This document shows positions 1 through 8,309 of a stretch of DNA of 64,000 nucleotides, piece by piece. The translations under genes and the position numbers were made by a program. Source of the DNA: Tenacibaculum caenipelagi. Lineage in GTDB: Bacteria; Bacteroidota; Bacteroidia; Flavobacteriales; Flavobacteriaceae. How positions within the stretch are numbered: the stretch's first letter is position 1; the number at the start of each line of letters is the position of its first letter. Under the pieces are notes generated by a model, which was given only the letters and a program-made list of their open reading frames with translations, searched no databases and was not told the origin of the DNA. The stretch is from contig NZ_SNYH01000002.1 of assembly GCF_004363005.1 (NCBI RefSeq), positions 186,001-250,000 of the forward strand, read 5' to 3'.

Positions 1-905
1 TTTTGCAAATCACCTGCTTTGTTAAACCCTTTCCCCCAGTTTTCAATTCCTACCAGAGCTATTCTTTGCCCATTTTTTTCAATATAACGGTTTTCATTCA
101 ACAATAAATCAAATCCGATTTTAGGATGAATTTCTTTTACCGCTTTAAAATTAGCTTTCTTTTCTTCTAGTGAATTCCATTTAGAATAATCTCCATAATC
201 ATGATTCCCTAAAATTGAATATTTACCTTCAGAGGCCTTTAATTGAGAAAACACAGGTATCCAATCATTCATCTCGTGGGCAAAATTATTTACAATATCA
301 CCTGTAAATAAAATAACATCAGATTGTTGTTGGTTAATCAAATCTACTCCATACTGGATTTTCTCTTTATTATCAAAGCTTCCCGAATGAATATCAGAAA
401 TATGTGAAATAGTAAAACCGTCAAAAGCTTCAGGTAAATCTTTAAACTTTAATTGGTATTTCAGTACTTTATAATTGTGCTTCCCTTTAAAAATACCATA
501 CAACAAACTAGCAAAAGGGATAGCCGCTAACCCTAAAGCTACCTTTGCTATAAAGCTTCTTCTACTGGCAAGCGTTTTGGTTTCTTCTTTTGAAAAAAAC
601 GAAATTCCTTTTTGAATCAAGCGCACCACATCTTCCCCAAACATAATTATCAATATGATTAGCTTAGGTAACAACACTACTAAAAGGATTCCAACAGCCC
701 ACTGAAATTCTTTGGTTTGTCCAGAACTTCTATCTGAAGTAAGAATTACATAAAAGAAATTTAGGTATGCTAAAAGCCCTAATGATAACCATCCATAACG
801 AATAAACTTACTTTTTGTCAACGTTCTTATTGCCTGAAAAGCATATGCTTCAAAAACAATAATTAACGCAGAAATGATGAGAAGTGTTACTAACCAACGA
901 GACAT
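1..905 (-). CDS. Membrane-anchored metallophosphoesterase (partial, C-terminus off the left edge)
   Basis: A metallophosphoesterase (calcineurin-like fold, two-metal centre) of the membrane-bound YkuE/YaeI kind; the natural substrate cannot be told. The frame opens at the ATG complementary to 903-905 and is still open at base 1, so 301 codons are seen. Four hydrophobic stretches lie near residues 1-22, 38-56, 68-88 and 118-138. The catalytic domain begins around residue 160 with the ordered metal motifs D170-I-H172, G201-D202 and G232-N-H-D235. The later histidine motifs are lost beyond the edge. It is divergent from polA and has its own TATCTTTG -7 element 20 bp upstream. The family assignment is firm; cellular role is open (family members act on lipid or nucleotide phosphoesters). 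Confidence 0.9.
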   Translation of the reverse strand, partial: MSRWLVTLLIISALIIVFEAYAFQAIRTLTKSKFIRYGWLSLGLLAYLNFFYVILTSDRSSGQTKEFQWAVGILLVVLLPKLIILIIMFGEDVVRLIQKGISFFSKEETKTLASRRSFIAKVALGLAAIPFASLLYGIFKGKHNYKVLKYQLKFKDLPEAFDGFTISHISDIHSGSFDNKEKIQYGVDLINQQQSDVILFTGDIVNNFAHEMNDWIPVFSQLKASEGKYSILGNHDYGDYSKWNSLEEKKANFKAVKEIHPKIGFDLLLNENRYIEKNGQRIALVGIENWGKGFNKAGDLQ

Positions 906-925
906 ATTTTTTTATTTACAAAAAA

Positions 926-933
926 CAAAGATA
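926..933 (-). promoter_or_regulatory. -7 promoter element of the metallophosphoesterase gene
   Basis: Read on the minus strand the site is TATCTTTG, an exact match to the Bacteroidota -7 consensus TAnnTTTG, 20 bp before the ATG. No clear -33 TTG is seen at the expected distance. Confidence 0.5.
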
Positions 934-1075
934 CTGTGATTCTTAAAATTGGTTTTTAACATCTTGTTAAAGTTTTGTAGCTTTACCTGCAAAGTACACA
1001 ATAGCTATAATTACCGACTTTTTTTTGTAAACACATCGGTATCAATAATTTATTTCAACAGGCTTAACATATATC

Positions 1076-3913
1076 ATGGCAAATCAAAAACGACTTTTCT
1101 TACTCGACGCATATGCTCTTATTTTTAGAGGCTATTATGCTTTTATTAAAAATCCACGTATCAATTCAAAAGGATTAGATACCTCAGCCATTATGGGCTT
1201 TACCAATTCTTTAATGGATGTAATAAAACGTGAGAAGCCTGATTATTTAGCAGTATGTTTTGATAAAGGAGGAAGTGTAGATCGTGTAGAAGCTTTTGGT
1301 GATTATAAAGCCAACCGCCAAGAAACTCCAGAAGCCATACGTATTGCAATTCCTTATATTGAAAAAATATTAGAAGCGATGAAAATTCCTGCTATTGTAA
1401 AAGAAGGATATGAAGCTGATGATATTATAGGAACCCTAGCTAAAAAGGCTGAAAAAGAAGGTTTACAAACCTACATGGTAACACCAGATAAAGATTTTGC
1501 TCAATTGGTGTCTGACAATATTTTTATGTATCGTCCACCTCGTATGGGAAATGGTTATGAAAAATGGGGTATTGAAGAAGTAAAAGCTAAGTTTGAAGTT
1601 GAAGACCCGTTGCAAGTAATCGACTTTTTAGGTATGATGGGTGATTCTGTTGATAATATTCCTGGGTTACCTGGCGTGGGTGAAAAAACAGCTAAAAAGT
1701 TTATTGCTGCTTACGGTTCTATGGAGGGATTGCTTGCCAACACTCATGAATTAAAAGGCAAAATGAAAGAAAAGATTGAAGCTAACGCTGAACTTGGTTT
1801 ACTTTCAAAACAACTAGCTACTATTATGCTAGATGTTCCTGTTGAACTAGAGTTAGACAAACTAATTTTTGAGCAACCTAATATTGAAGCTACTAAAGAA
1901 ATTTTTACCGATTTAGAATTCCGTCGTTTAACAGATAATTTCTTAAAAACATTCGCTCCTTCTGAAGAAAGTCAAGATGGAATAAATTCAAACGTAACTG
2001 AGAAACCAAAAGCTGCTAAAGCAAGCACTTCTGGTCAATTTGACCTGTTTGCTACTCCAGGTAGTGGAAATACTTCAGAAGAAACCAACATCAACGGATA
2101 TAAAACCATTGAAAACACCAAGCATTTTTACCAATTAATCAACACACCACTTTCAAGAAAACTTTTATTAGAAAAATTATTACAACAAAACTCCGTATGT
2201 TTTGATACCGAAACGACAGGTTTAAAAGCCCTAGAGGTTGAATTAATTGGAATTGCTTTTTCTTGGGAAGCTAATAAAGGGTACTATGTTGCTTTTCCAG
2301 AAGATCAGGAAGAAACTAAAACTATTTTAGAGGAATTCCGTTCATTTTTTGAAGCAGAAACAATTGAAAAAATTGGCCATAATTTAAAATATGACATCAA
2401 AGTATTGTCAAATTATGATATGCCTGTAAAAGGGAAGTTATTTGACACCATGATTGCGCATTACCTTATCAATCCTGATATGCGTCATAATATGGATGTA
2501 CTTTCAGAGACTTATTTAAATTACCAACCCGTTTCAATTACTGAATTAATTGGTAAAAAAGGTAAAAATCAACTTTCTATGCGTGAAGTTGAGTTATCTA
2601 AACAAACTGAATATGCAGTAGAAGATGCTGATGTAACCTATCAATTAAAAGAACATTTTTCTAAGGAGCTAGAAAGCGGAAACGTTACCAAACTATTTAA
2701 TGATGTTGAAACTCCGTTAGTGTCTGTATTATCAGCGATGGAAATTGAAGGAATTAACTTAGACACTGCCTTTTTAAAGTCCTTATCAGTAGAGTTAACC
2801 AAGGATATTCTACAGTTAGAACAAAATATTTACCAGCAAGCTGGTGAAGAATTTAACATTGCTTCTCCAAAGCAATTAGGTCCTATTCTATTTGATAAAC
2901 TAAAATTAGTTGACAAACCTAAAAAAACAAAAACAGGACAATACTCGACTGCAGAAGATGTACTTTCTTATTTAGCGAAAGACCATCAGATAGTAGCTGA
3001 TATTTTAGAATATCGTCAGTATAAAAAGCTTCAAAGCACCTATGTTGATGCACTTCCTAATGAGATTAATCCAAAAACAGGAAGAGTACATACAGTGTAT
3101 GCACAAGCGGTAGCTGCTACTGGACGTTTAAGTTCAAACAACCCGAACTTACAAAACATTCCAATCCGTACAAAACGCGGACAAGAAGTACGTAAGGCAT
3201 TCATCCCTAGAAATGAAAATTATGTCTTATTAGCAGCAGATTACAGTCAGATTGAATTACGAATTATCGCTGCTTTAAGCGAAGAAGAAACTATGATTAA
3301 AGCCTTTCAGCATGGTGAAGATATTCACGCTTCTACTGCTGCTAAAGTATTTAATGTTCCTATTGAAGAAGTAACTCGTGAGCAGCGAAGCAATGCTAAA
3401 ACTGTAAACTTCGGAATTATTTATGGAGTTTCTGCTTTTGGGTTGAGTAATCAAACTGATTTAACTCGTTCAGAAGCCAAAGAATTAATTGACACCTATT
3501 ATGCTACGTATCCTAAATTAAGAAGTTACATTGCCGAACAGGTAAATTTTGCTCGTGAACATGGCTATGTAGAAACTGTTTTAGGACGTCGTCGTTATTT
3601 AAAAGATATTAATTCTCGTAATGCTATTGTTCGTGGTGCGGCAGAAAGAAATGCCGTAAATGCACCTATTCAAGGTTCTGCTGCCGATATTATTAAGCTT
3701 GCCATGATTAACATTTACAGACGTTTTGAGCAAGAAAACTTTAAGTCAAAAATGCTACTACAAGTACATGATGAATTGGTTTTTGATGCACATAAAGATG
3801 AAATAGATATTATTAAACCTATCATTAAACAAGAAATGGAAAATGCTTTTAAGATGAGCGTTCCGTTAGATGTTGAAATTGATACAGGAGCTAATTGGTT
3901 AGAAGCGCATTAA
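1076..3913 (+). CDS. polA: DNA polymerase I
   Basis: Family A DNA polymerase of 945 residues, used for Okazaki-fragment maturation and repair synthesis. The N-terminal 5'-3' exonuclease (about 1-300) has LLDAYALIFR and the GMMGDSVDNIPGLPGVGEKT helix-hairpin-helix region. A linker of low conservation follows (300-350). The 3'-5' exonuclease domain keeps D377-T-E379, the N-x3-D motif in GHNLKYD and the Y-x3-D motif in YAVEDAD, so proofreading should be active, unlike many Gram-positive homologues. The polymerase domain has motif A (ADYSQIELR, near 721), the O-helix motif (RSNAKTVNFGIIYG) and motif C (QVHDELV). It is not in an operon and its stop codon overlaps that of the convergent WYL gene by 4 bp. 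Confidence 0.98.
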   Translation: MANQKRLFLLDAYALIFRGYYAFIKNPRINSKGLDTSAIMGFTNSLMDVIKREKPDYLAVCFDKGGSVDRVEAFGDYKANRQETPEAIRIAIPYIEKILEAMKIPAIVKEGYEADDIIGTLAKKAEKEGLQTYMVTPDKDFAQLVSDNIFMYRPPRMGNGYEKWGIEEVKAKFEVEDPLQVIDFLGMMGDSVDNIPGLPGVGEKTAKKFIAAYGSMEGLLANTHELKGKMKEKIEANAELGLLSKQLATIMLDVPVELELDKLIFEQPNIEATKEIFTDLEFRRLTDNFLKTFAPSEESQDGINSNVTEKPKAAKASTSGQFDLFATPGSGNTSEETNINGYKTIENTKHFYQLINTPLSRKLLLEKLLQQNSVCFDTETTGLKALEVELIGIAFSWEANKGYYVAFPEDQEETKTILEEFRSFFEAETIEKIGHNLKYDIKVLSNYDMPVKGKLFDTMIAHYLINPDMRHNMDVLSETYLNYQPVSITELIGKKGKNQLSMREVELSKQTEYAVEDADVTYQLKEHFSKELESGNVTKLFNDVETPLVSVLSAMEIEGINLDTAFLKSLSVELTKDILQLEQNIYQQAGEEFNIASPKQLGPILFDKLKLVDKPKKTKTGQYSTAEDVLSYLAKDHQIVADILEYRQYKKLQSTYVDALPNEINPKTGRVHTVYAQAVAATGRLSSNNPNLQNIPIRTKRGQEVRKAFIPRNENYVLLAADYSQIELRIIAALSEEETMIKAFQHGEDIHASTAAKVFNVPIEEVTREQRSNAKTVNFGIIYGVSAFGLSNQTDLTRSEAKELIDTYYATYPKLRSYIAEQVNFAREHGYVETVLGRRRYLKDINSRNAIVRGAAERNAVNAPIQGSAADIIKLAMINIYRRFEQENFKSKMLLQVHDELVFDAHKDEIDIIKPIIKQEMENAFKMSVPLDVEIDTGANWLEAH

Positions 3914-4866
3914 AGTTTAGCAATCGCTTTTTCTAAAATATCTTGAACCTGAAGTTTTAAACTCTCAGGTTCAAGAATTTTAGCATAATCTGAAAACACG
4001 ATGTACCATCTTGAAAATCCGTGTTCAACATAGGGTGTCATAAAAGTCATTTCTACTTGATTCCCTTTTACTTTTTCAGATACAAAGCCGTATTGTCTTT
4101 TACTGTTGTTTATATACCGTACTACACTTTTATCAACGGAAATAACAATTTTCGTTTTCGGGACATTTTGATATTGATCTCGATATTCGTCTAAGGTAAT
4201 ATGGTCTCTAGTAAAATTATGTTGAGTTGATTTAATAGCCAACATTCTATCAGTTCTAAACTGTCTATAATCATTTCTTAAATGACAAAAGGCTAATACA
4301 TACCAAAACCCTGATTCATGATAAATACCAACAGGTTCAACAAAACGTTCAGAAGGAGTTTCACTATTTAACGCTTGATATTTTAAAAACACCTGCCTTT
4401 TTTCGGCAATACTTTCAAACAACGTTTCTAGTGCATTTGGCAAACTATCATTAAATAATTTATTCGTGGGATCGACCAATATTTGCGATTCTAAAGCAGA
4501 AATCCAATCTTTTTCACGACCACGCAATACCGATTTTAGTTTCATCATGGCAGATTCGTAGTAATTCCCCAACGATTTATCTACAAACTTTTGCATTAAC
4601 TTTTCGGCAGCCACAAAACTACCTACTTCTTCTTTCGTAAACATAACAGGTGGTAAACGATATCCTTCCATAATAGAGTAACCAACCCCTGCTTCACTTA
4701 TAATAGGCACTCCTGAAGCTTCAAGCGTTCGTATATCGCGATAAATGGTGCGTAGGCTAACCTCAAACCTATCAGCTAATTCTTGTGCTTTTACAATACG
4801 CTTGGACTGCAATTGGATAAGAATAGCTATAATTCTATCAAAACGTTTTACCGTATCTATACTCAT
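3910..4866 (-). CDS. HTH-WYL family transcriptional regulator (YafY type)
   Basis: DNA-binding regulator of 318 residues with an N-terminal winged helix (about 1-60; KAQELADRFEVSLRTIYRDI is the helix-turn-helix) and a C-terminal WYL ligand-sensing domain (about 130-240; YHESGFWYVLAF and the QFRTDRM motif) plus a WCX-like tail. I place the start at the ATG complementary to 4864-4866. The frame is open up to 5043, but that extension has no family similarity and would read through the promoter and two dyads. It is divergent from the dinB-like pair, which it may control. Ligand unknown; WYL domains bind nucleic acids or nucleotides in several families. Repressor or activator role cannot be decided from sequence. 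Confidence 0.92.
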   Translation of the reverse strand: MSIDTVKRFDRIIAILIQLQSKRIVKAQELADRFEVSLRTIYRDIRTLEASGVPIISEAGVGYSIMEGYRLPPVMFTKEEVGSFVAAEKLMQKFVDKSLGNYYESAMMKLKSVLRGREKDWISALESQILVDPTNKLFNDSLPNALETLFESIAEKRQVFLKYQALNSETPSERFVEPVGIYHESGFWYVLAFCHLRNDYRQFRTDRMLAIKSTQHNFTRDHITLDEYRDQYQNVPKTKIVISVDKSVVRYINNSKRQYGFVSEKVKGNQVEMTFMTPYVEHGFSRWYIVFSDYAKILEPESLKLQVQDILEKAIAKL

Positions 4867-4885
4867 AATGCAATAACATATTTCC

Positions 4886-4893
4886 CAAAGATA
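4886..4893 (-). promoter_or_regulatory. -7 element of the WYL regulator gene
   Basis: TATCTTTG on the minus strand, matching TAnnTTTG, ends 19 bp before the ATG at 4866. It supports the shorter start chosen for the regulator. Confidence 0.5.
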
Positions 4894-4895
4894 GG

Positions 4896-4910
4896 ACTTC
4901 AGGTTGAAGT
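4896..4910. promoter_or_regulatory. Dyad ACTTCA-GGT-TGAAGT just upstream of the WYL -7 element
   Basis: A perfect 6-3-6 inverted repeat lies between the -7 and -33 positions of the regulator's promoter, the usual place for an autoregulatory operator. The half GTTGAAG at 4903-4909 is also matched by CTTCAAC at 4927-4933. Function is inferred from position only. Confidence 0.35.
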
Positions 4911-4978
4911 ATGTTTTAAATTTTGGCTTCAACATAATGATTTCACTTCTTATGGTATACAAATAAACATACCTCAAG

Positions 4979-4994
4979 TGACAACAGCTTGTCA
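4979..4994. promoter_or_regulatory. Operator candidate 1, TGACAACAGCTTGTCA
   Basis: A perfect inverted repeat (TGACAA-CAGC-TTGTCA) in the divergent WYL/dinB-like region. A second copy of the TGACA-N6-TGTCA pattern begins 48 bp further on, so the two sites share arms and spacing. It is a natural candidate binding site for the adjacent WYL regulator. Confidence 0.5.
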
Positions 4995-5026
4995 ATAGTA
5001 TTTTTTTAAAATTTATTTTTTCCTGC

Positions 5027-5042
5027 TGACATAAAGCTGTCA
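5027..5042. promoter_or_regulatory. Operator candidate 2, TGACATAAAGCTGTCA
   Basis: Second dyad with TGACA and TGTCA arms around a 6-bp spacer. It covers the expected -33 region of the dinB-like promoter, whose -7 element starts at 5054, so a protein bound here could block or replace -33 recognition. Confidence 0.5.
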
Positions 5043-5053
5043 CCTCCCCATAA

Positions 5054-5061
5054 TAATTTTG
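5054..5061 (+). promoter_or_regulatory. -7 element of the dinB-like operon
   Basis: TAATTTTG matches TAnnTTTG and lies 25 bp before the ATG at 5087. No good -33 TTG is present upstream; the dyad 5027-5042 sits there instead, which hints at a regulated promoter. Confidence 0.5.
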
Positions 5062-5086
5062 GTTTCAAATAATAAAAATTACAATT

Positions 5087-5578
5087 ATGGAATCAACAAC
5101 AAGCACATTATTAGAACAAGGAATTACACCTTCTGATTTATTAAAACATTGGCAAGGACACCGAGGTTTAACCCGAAGAGTTATTGAAGCTTTTCCTGAG
5201 GAAGCCTTTTTTAACTATTCTATAGGAGGCATGCGCCCTTTTGCTGAAATGGTTATGGAGCTTTTAGGTATAGCGGGTCCTGGCATCAAAGAAATTGCTA
5301 CCGGAAAAATCCAAGAATTAATTGAACAGGTAGACCACGGTAATAAAAAAGTAAAAATTCTTGAACTTTGGGATGAAGCTACCAATGAGATAAACACCTA
5401 TTGGGAGCAGATAAAACCAGAGCAATTTCAGCAAAACATTAAAATTTTTGGTCAATATGAAGGTACGGTTTGGTCGTCAATCTTCTATTTTATTGATAAT
5501 GAAATCCACCATCGCGGACAAGGCTATGTTTATTTACGTGCCCTAGGTATTGAACCTCCATATTTTTATGAACGTTAA
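5087..5578 (+). CDS. DinB-like four-helix bundle protein
   Basis: A 163-residue protein of the DinB/YfiT-like putative metalloenzyme superfamily, whose members include thiol-dependent transferases (bacillithiol, mycothiol) and many of unknown function. The C-terminal helix carries H141-H142-R-G-Q145 followed by a G-Y-V-Y-L-R-A-L stretch typical of DinB_2 proteins; the usual first metal histidine in helix 2 is not obvious, so metal binding is uncertain. It is the first gene of a two-gene unit (15 bp gap to the next) and is divergent from a WYL regulator with two dyads between them. No specific substrate can be named. Confidence 0.8.
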   Translation: MESTTSTLLEQGITPSDLLKHWQGHRGLTRRVIEAFPEEAFFNYSIGGMRPFAEMVMELLGIAGPGIKEIATGKIQELIEQVDHGNKKVKILELWDEATNEINTYWEQIKPEQFQQNIKIFGQYEGTVWSSIFYFIDNEIHHRGQGYVYLRALGIEPPYFYER

Positions 5579-5593
5579 TCAAAATCATTTGAA

Positions 5594-5812
5594 ATGAAAA
5601 CAGTTTTAGTATTTAAAACATCTGTTACAAAAAACAAGGAGATAAAAATTGTGCAACCTACATTAAGCCGTTTAATTGCCAAAAACGACTGCTGGAATTT
5701 TGACCTAGAGGATTGTGATAATATTCTTCGAGTAGAAACCCAAAAGGTTAAAGCTGATGCCGTCTTAAAAGCATTACAACATCATGGATTTTATTGTGAA
5801 GAACTGTTATAA
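5594..5812 (+). CDS. Small ferredoxin-fold (HMA-like) protein without a CxxC motif
   Basis: A 72-residue protein whose predicted order of strand, helix, strand, strand, helix, strand (MKTVLVFKTSV; PTLSRLIAK; CWNFDLEDC; NILRVET; ADAVLKALQHHG; FYCEEL) matches the heavy-metal-associated domain fold. The CxxC metal site of true copper chaperones is missing; single cysteines occur in other places. It follows the dinB-like gene by 15 bp and shares its promoter. Similar short proteins without CxxC occur in flavobacteria. The function is unknown; a partner or small-molecule binding role linked to the DinB protein is a guess. Confidence 0.7.
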   Translation: MKTVLVFKTSVTKNKEIKIVQPTLSRLIAKNDCWNFDLEDCDNILRVETQKVKADAVLKALQHHGFYCEELL

Positions 5813-5860
5813 ACAACAGAGTTGACAATCTACATCATTTCAAAAGAATAAGACAAAAAT

Positions 5861-5893
5861 AATGAGAAGTTATAAGGTATAAAACTTCTCATT
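5861..5893. terminator. Terminator hairpin between convergent genes
   Basis: Arms AATGAGAAGTT (5861-5871) and AACTTCTCATT (5883-5893) form an 11-bp stem with A/T-rich flanks on both sides, placed between the ferredoxin-fold gene and the convergent Ig-like lipoprotein gene. Confidence 0.6.
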
Positions 5894-5910
5894 ATTTTAC
5901 TTAATGCAAT

Positions 5911-7506
5911 TTATTTAATTACAAATGTTTCGTTTTGAATCCAGTTAGCTCTTAACTTAAACACAGTTTCTAAATAAAGTATTTGCTCTGGTTGTTTACG
6001 TTCTAAAAAGTTTCCTGTATCCCAAACATGATTATTATTCTCATCAATAATAGCTCTCACTCTGTATTCTTTGGGATCTAATAAGGTAAACTCTACTTTT
6101 TTAGATTCTGAAAGATAAACTGTTTCTATTACCTCATCTTTAACTAGCAATTGGACAATAACTGGATAAGGCGTTTCTTTTTTAACATCTAACACAATAC
6201 TACCATAATCATCTACAGCACGCGTGGTAAATTTATAATCTAAAGTGTCGTTTGTGGTTTCATAAACATCGGTTATTCCTTGAGGCAATCCTTTAAAGAT
6301 ATAACCTTGCTTTGGTTTCTTATCGAACAACACCGCTAGTTTGTTAATCGATTGTTTTTTCAATTCAAAAGCTACATCTACAGTATCTTTATCAATCAAT
6401 GAAAACTTAGACTTATCAAAAGAAACAATTGGATTGTTGGTTTGAATAAACATGGTATCATTTAAGTGTAAAACTCCTCTTACACTTGAAGAAACTGATA
6501 ACGAATCTATCTTATTTTTACGTAAACGAACGGTTATGGTATCTTTAAAATTTTGATTACTTACTACAAAATTCAACGAATCTCTTTCTATTGGTGTATA
6601 CCAATAGTTTAGTGTATCCTTATCTTCTTCAAATTCAGAAAACGACTTAAAGTCTTGTGGAACTTCAGATAACAACTCAACATTCATGTTTTCTTGTTTC
6701 CCTTCAAAACCAAACTGAATTTTCCCTTTTGTCACCTCTTTCCCTCTCTTAAATTCGTAAGGTTGAACTTCTTTAAAAAACCGAATTGGTTTGCTTACCA
6801 CGCTATCAGCAGGTAATGTAATGGTGTCTGCAACAAAACCAATCTTATCTGTTTTGCTATTAAAAACATAGTCATTACCAGGTTCCTTTAAAGCCAACAT
6901 TAAATACTTCCCTTCACGTAAATTGCTAAATTCAAAATTTGTAGAATCTAGCGTGCTGGTCACATAATTTGGTTTTTTCTTATAAATAATTGAATCATTA
7001 TAAACACTATCTAACTTATACAACAATACACTCACTTCTTTTACTTCCTTTTTATCAAATGCATCGGCAACTGTTCCTTTAATCTTTAAAGAATCGATAT
7101 AGTCTCCTGTAGAAAACACATATTTAAAACTCTCTAACTTATTGTTTTCGTTATTGTCTTGAACCGCATTTCCGAAGTTAAACGTATACGTAGTATTAGG
7201 CTGTAAAGTATCTAATATTTTTATATTGATGTATTTACTTGGCGTTCCTTGTGGTGTAATTAGTGGTGGATTTTTCATTGGTGGTGAAATCACCAATTGC
7301 TTTTGTAAATCTTTTAAAACAATATATTCATCAAACTCAATACGGATGTTATCATCATCAAAATGAATAGTTTCATAAGGCGGATTCGCTGTAACCATAA
7401 TTGGTGCCGTTTCATCTTTTGGCCCTCCTTCTGGTCTTCCTTTACGTGCACAACTACTGATTACTAAAGCAAAAAAAGTTACTAAAACAAGGTGTTTATT
7501 TTTCAC
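5911..7506 (-). CDS. Ig-like (Big_5/SbsA type) domain lipoprotein
   Basis: A 531-residue predicted lipoprotein. The signal peptide ends in the lipobox I-S-S-C, followed by the basic and Gly-rich RKGRPEGGPKDE stretch seen in this Bacteroidota family. Residues about 33-130 form an SbsA-type Ig-like domain (DETAPIMVTANPPYETIHF, later TLQPNTTYTFNFG and FKYVFSTGD). The rest looks all-beta, and the C-terminal region (KEYRVRAIIDENNNHVWDTGNF) resembles a self-repeating beta-sandwich motif. It probably sits on the cell envelope surface or in the periplasm. It has its own promoter downstream of comF. No enzymatic motif is seen and no function is known. Confidence 0.85.
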   Translation of the reverse strand: MKNKHLVLVTFFALVISSCARKGRPEGGPKDETAPIMVTANPPYETIHFDDDNIRIEFDEYIVLKDLQKQLVISPPMKNPPLITPQGTPSKYINIKILDTLQPNTTYTFNFGNAVQDNNENNKLESFKYVFSTGDYIDSLKIKGTVADAFDKKEVKEVSVLLYKLDSVYNDSIIYKKKPNYVTSTLDSTNFEFSNLREGKYLMLALKEPGNDYVFNSKTDKIGFVADTITLPADSVVSKPIRFFKEVQPYEFKRGKEVTKGKIQFGFEGKQENMNVELLSEVPQDFKSFSEFEEDKDTLNYWYTPIERDSLNFVVSNQNFKDTITVRLRKNKIDSLSVSSSVRGVLHLNDTMFIQTNNPIVSFDKSKFSLIDKDTVDVAFELKKQSINKLAVLFDKKPKQGYIFKGLPQGITDVYETTNDTLDYKFTTRAVDDYGSIVLDVKKETPYPVIVQLLVKDEVIETVYLSESKKVEFTLLDPKEYRVRAIIDENNNHVWDTGNFLERKQPEQILYLETVFKLRANWIQNETFVIK

Positions 7507-7531
7507 AAATTGGTGGTTTTAAATCCAAATT

Positions 7532-7539
7532 CAAAAGTA
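7532..7539 (-). promoter_or_regulatory. -7 element of the Ig-like lipoprotein gene
   Basis: TACTTTTG on the minus strand, 26 bp before the ATG, in the 54-bp gap behind comF. It suggests separate transcription from comF. Confidence 0.45.
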
Positions 7540-7560
7540 GTAAATTAAGATTGAATGCTA

Positions 7561-8253
7561 TTAGCCTTTTTGCGTATATGCCATGGTAGCAATACTAATC
7601 GTTATGTTTTTAGTTTTCAACAGTTCATGGGCACAAGCTTCTAATGTTGCTCCAGTGGTTATTACATCATCAATCAACAAAACATGTTTGTTCTCAAAAA
7701 TTGTATTATTAACGAGTTTAAATTTTGTTTTGTTATCTGAAAATCGTTCAAACCGTTGTTTTAATGACTGTGTTTTAGCTATAGAAGTTCTAAGCAGTAT
7801 ATTAGGTTTATATTCAATATTCAACGTTTCACTCAAGCTATTCCCAAACAATGTTACTTGATTATACCCTCTTTTTTTCTGTCTTTTAGGATGTAATGGT
7901 ACAGGAACAATGTAATCAACATTGTTAAAAATTTTTGATTCTTTTAATTGGCTTCCAAACCAATCACCAATAAAACTTCCTATATCAGCTTGGTTCTTAT
8001 ATTTTAGCTGATGAATAAGCTTTTGTGTAATCCCGCCTTTTTGATAATACAAAAAAGATCGCACGTTTTGTACTGGTACTCTTCCATAAAAAGTTGATGT
8101 TAATGTAACATTTACATACTCATTATCGTCTATAATTGGTAGTTCGTTTTTACAAGCGATACACAAAAATTGTTCGTTAGGTAATAATACGATTTTACAA
8201 TTAACACATAGATTAGGATAAAATAAATAGAATATATCTTTTAAAAATTGCAT
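7561..8253 (-). CDS. comF: ComF family phosphoribosyltransferase-like protein
   Basis: A 230-residue homologue of ComFC, needed for DNA uptake in naturally competent bacteria and thought to help ssDNA handling in the cytoplasm. The N-terminus has the zinc-finger-like C-V-N-C and C-I-A-C pairs (about residues 16-34). The C-terminal type I phosphoribosyltransferase domain has VDYIVPVPLHPKRQKKRGYNQ and the PRPP loop VLLIDDVITTGAT (about 190-205). Length is normal for the family. It is divergent from the methyltransferase gene. Presence alone does not show that the organism is competent. Confidence 0.92.
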   Translation of the reverse strand: MQFLKDIFYLFYPNLCVNCKIVLLPNEQFLCIACKNELPIIDDNEYVNVTLTSTFYGRVPVQNVRSFLYYQKGGITQKLIHQLKYKNQADIGSFIGDWFGSQLKESKIFNNVDYIVPVPLHPKRQKKRGYNQVTLFGNSLSETLNIEYKPNILLRTSIAKTQSLKQRFERFSDNKTKFKLVNNTIFENKHVLLIDDVITTGATLEACAHELLKTKNITISIATMAYTQKG

Positions 8254-8309
8254 CTTTACAAGCCATTTTTTTATAAGAAAGATACAAAAAACAACAAGAA
8301 AACGATATT

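Noticed and set aside
4867..5043. N-terminal extension of the WYL regulator reading frame
   Set aside because: It would run through the promoter and both dyads, has no family likeness, and the conserved winged-helix start fits ATG at 4866.
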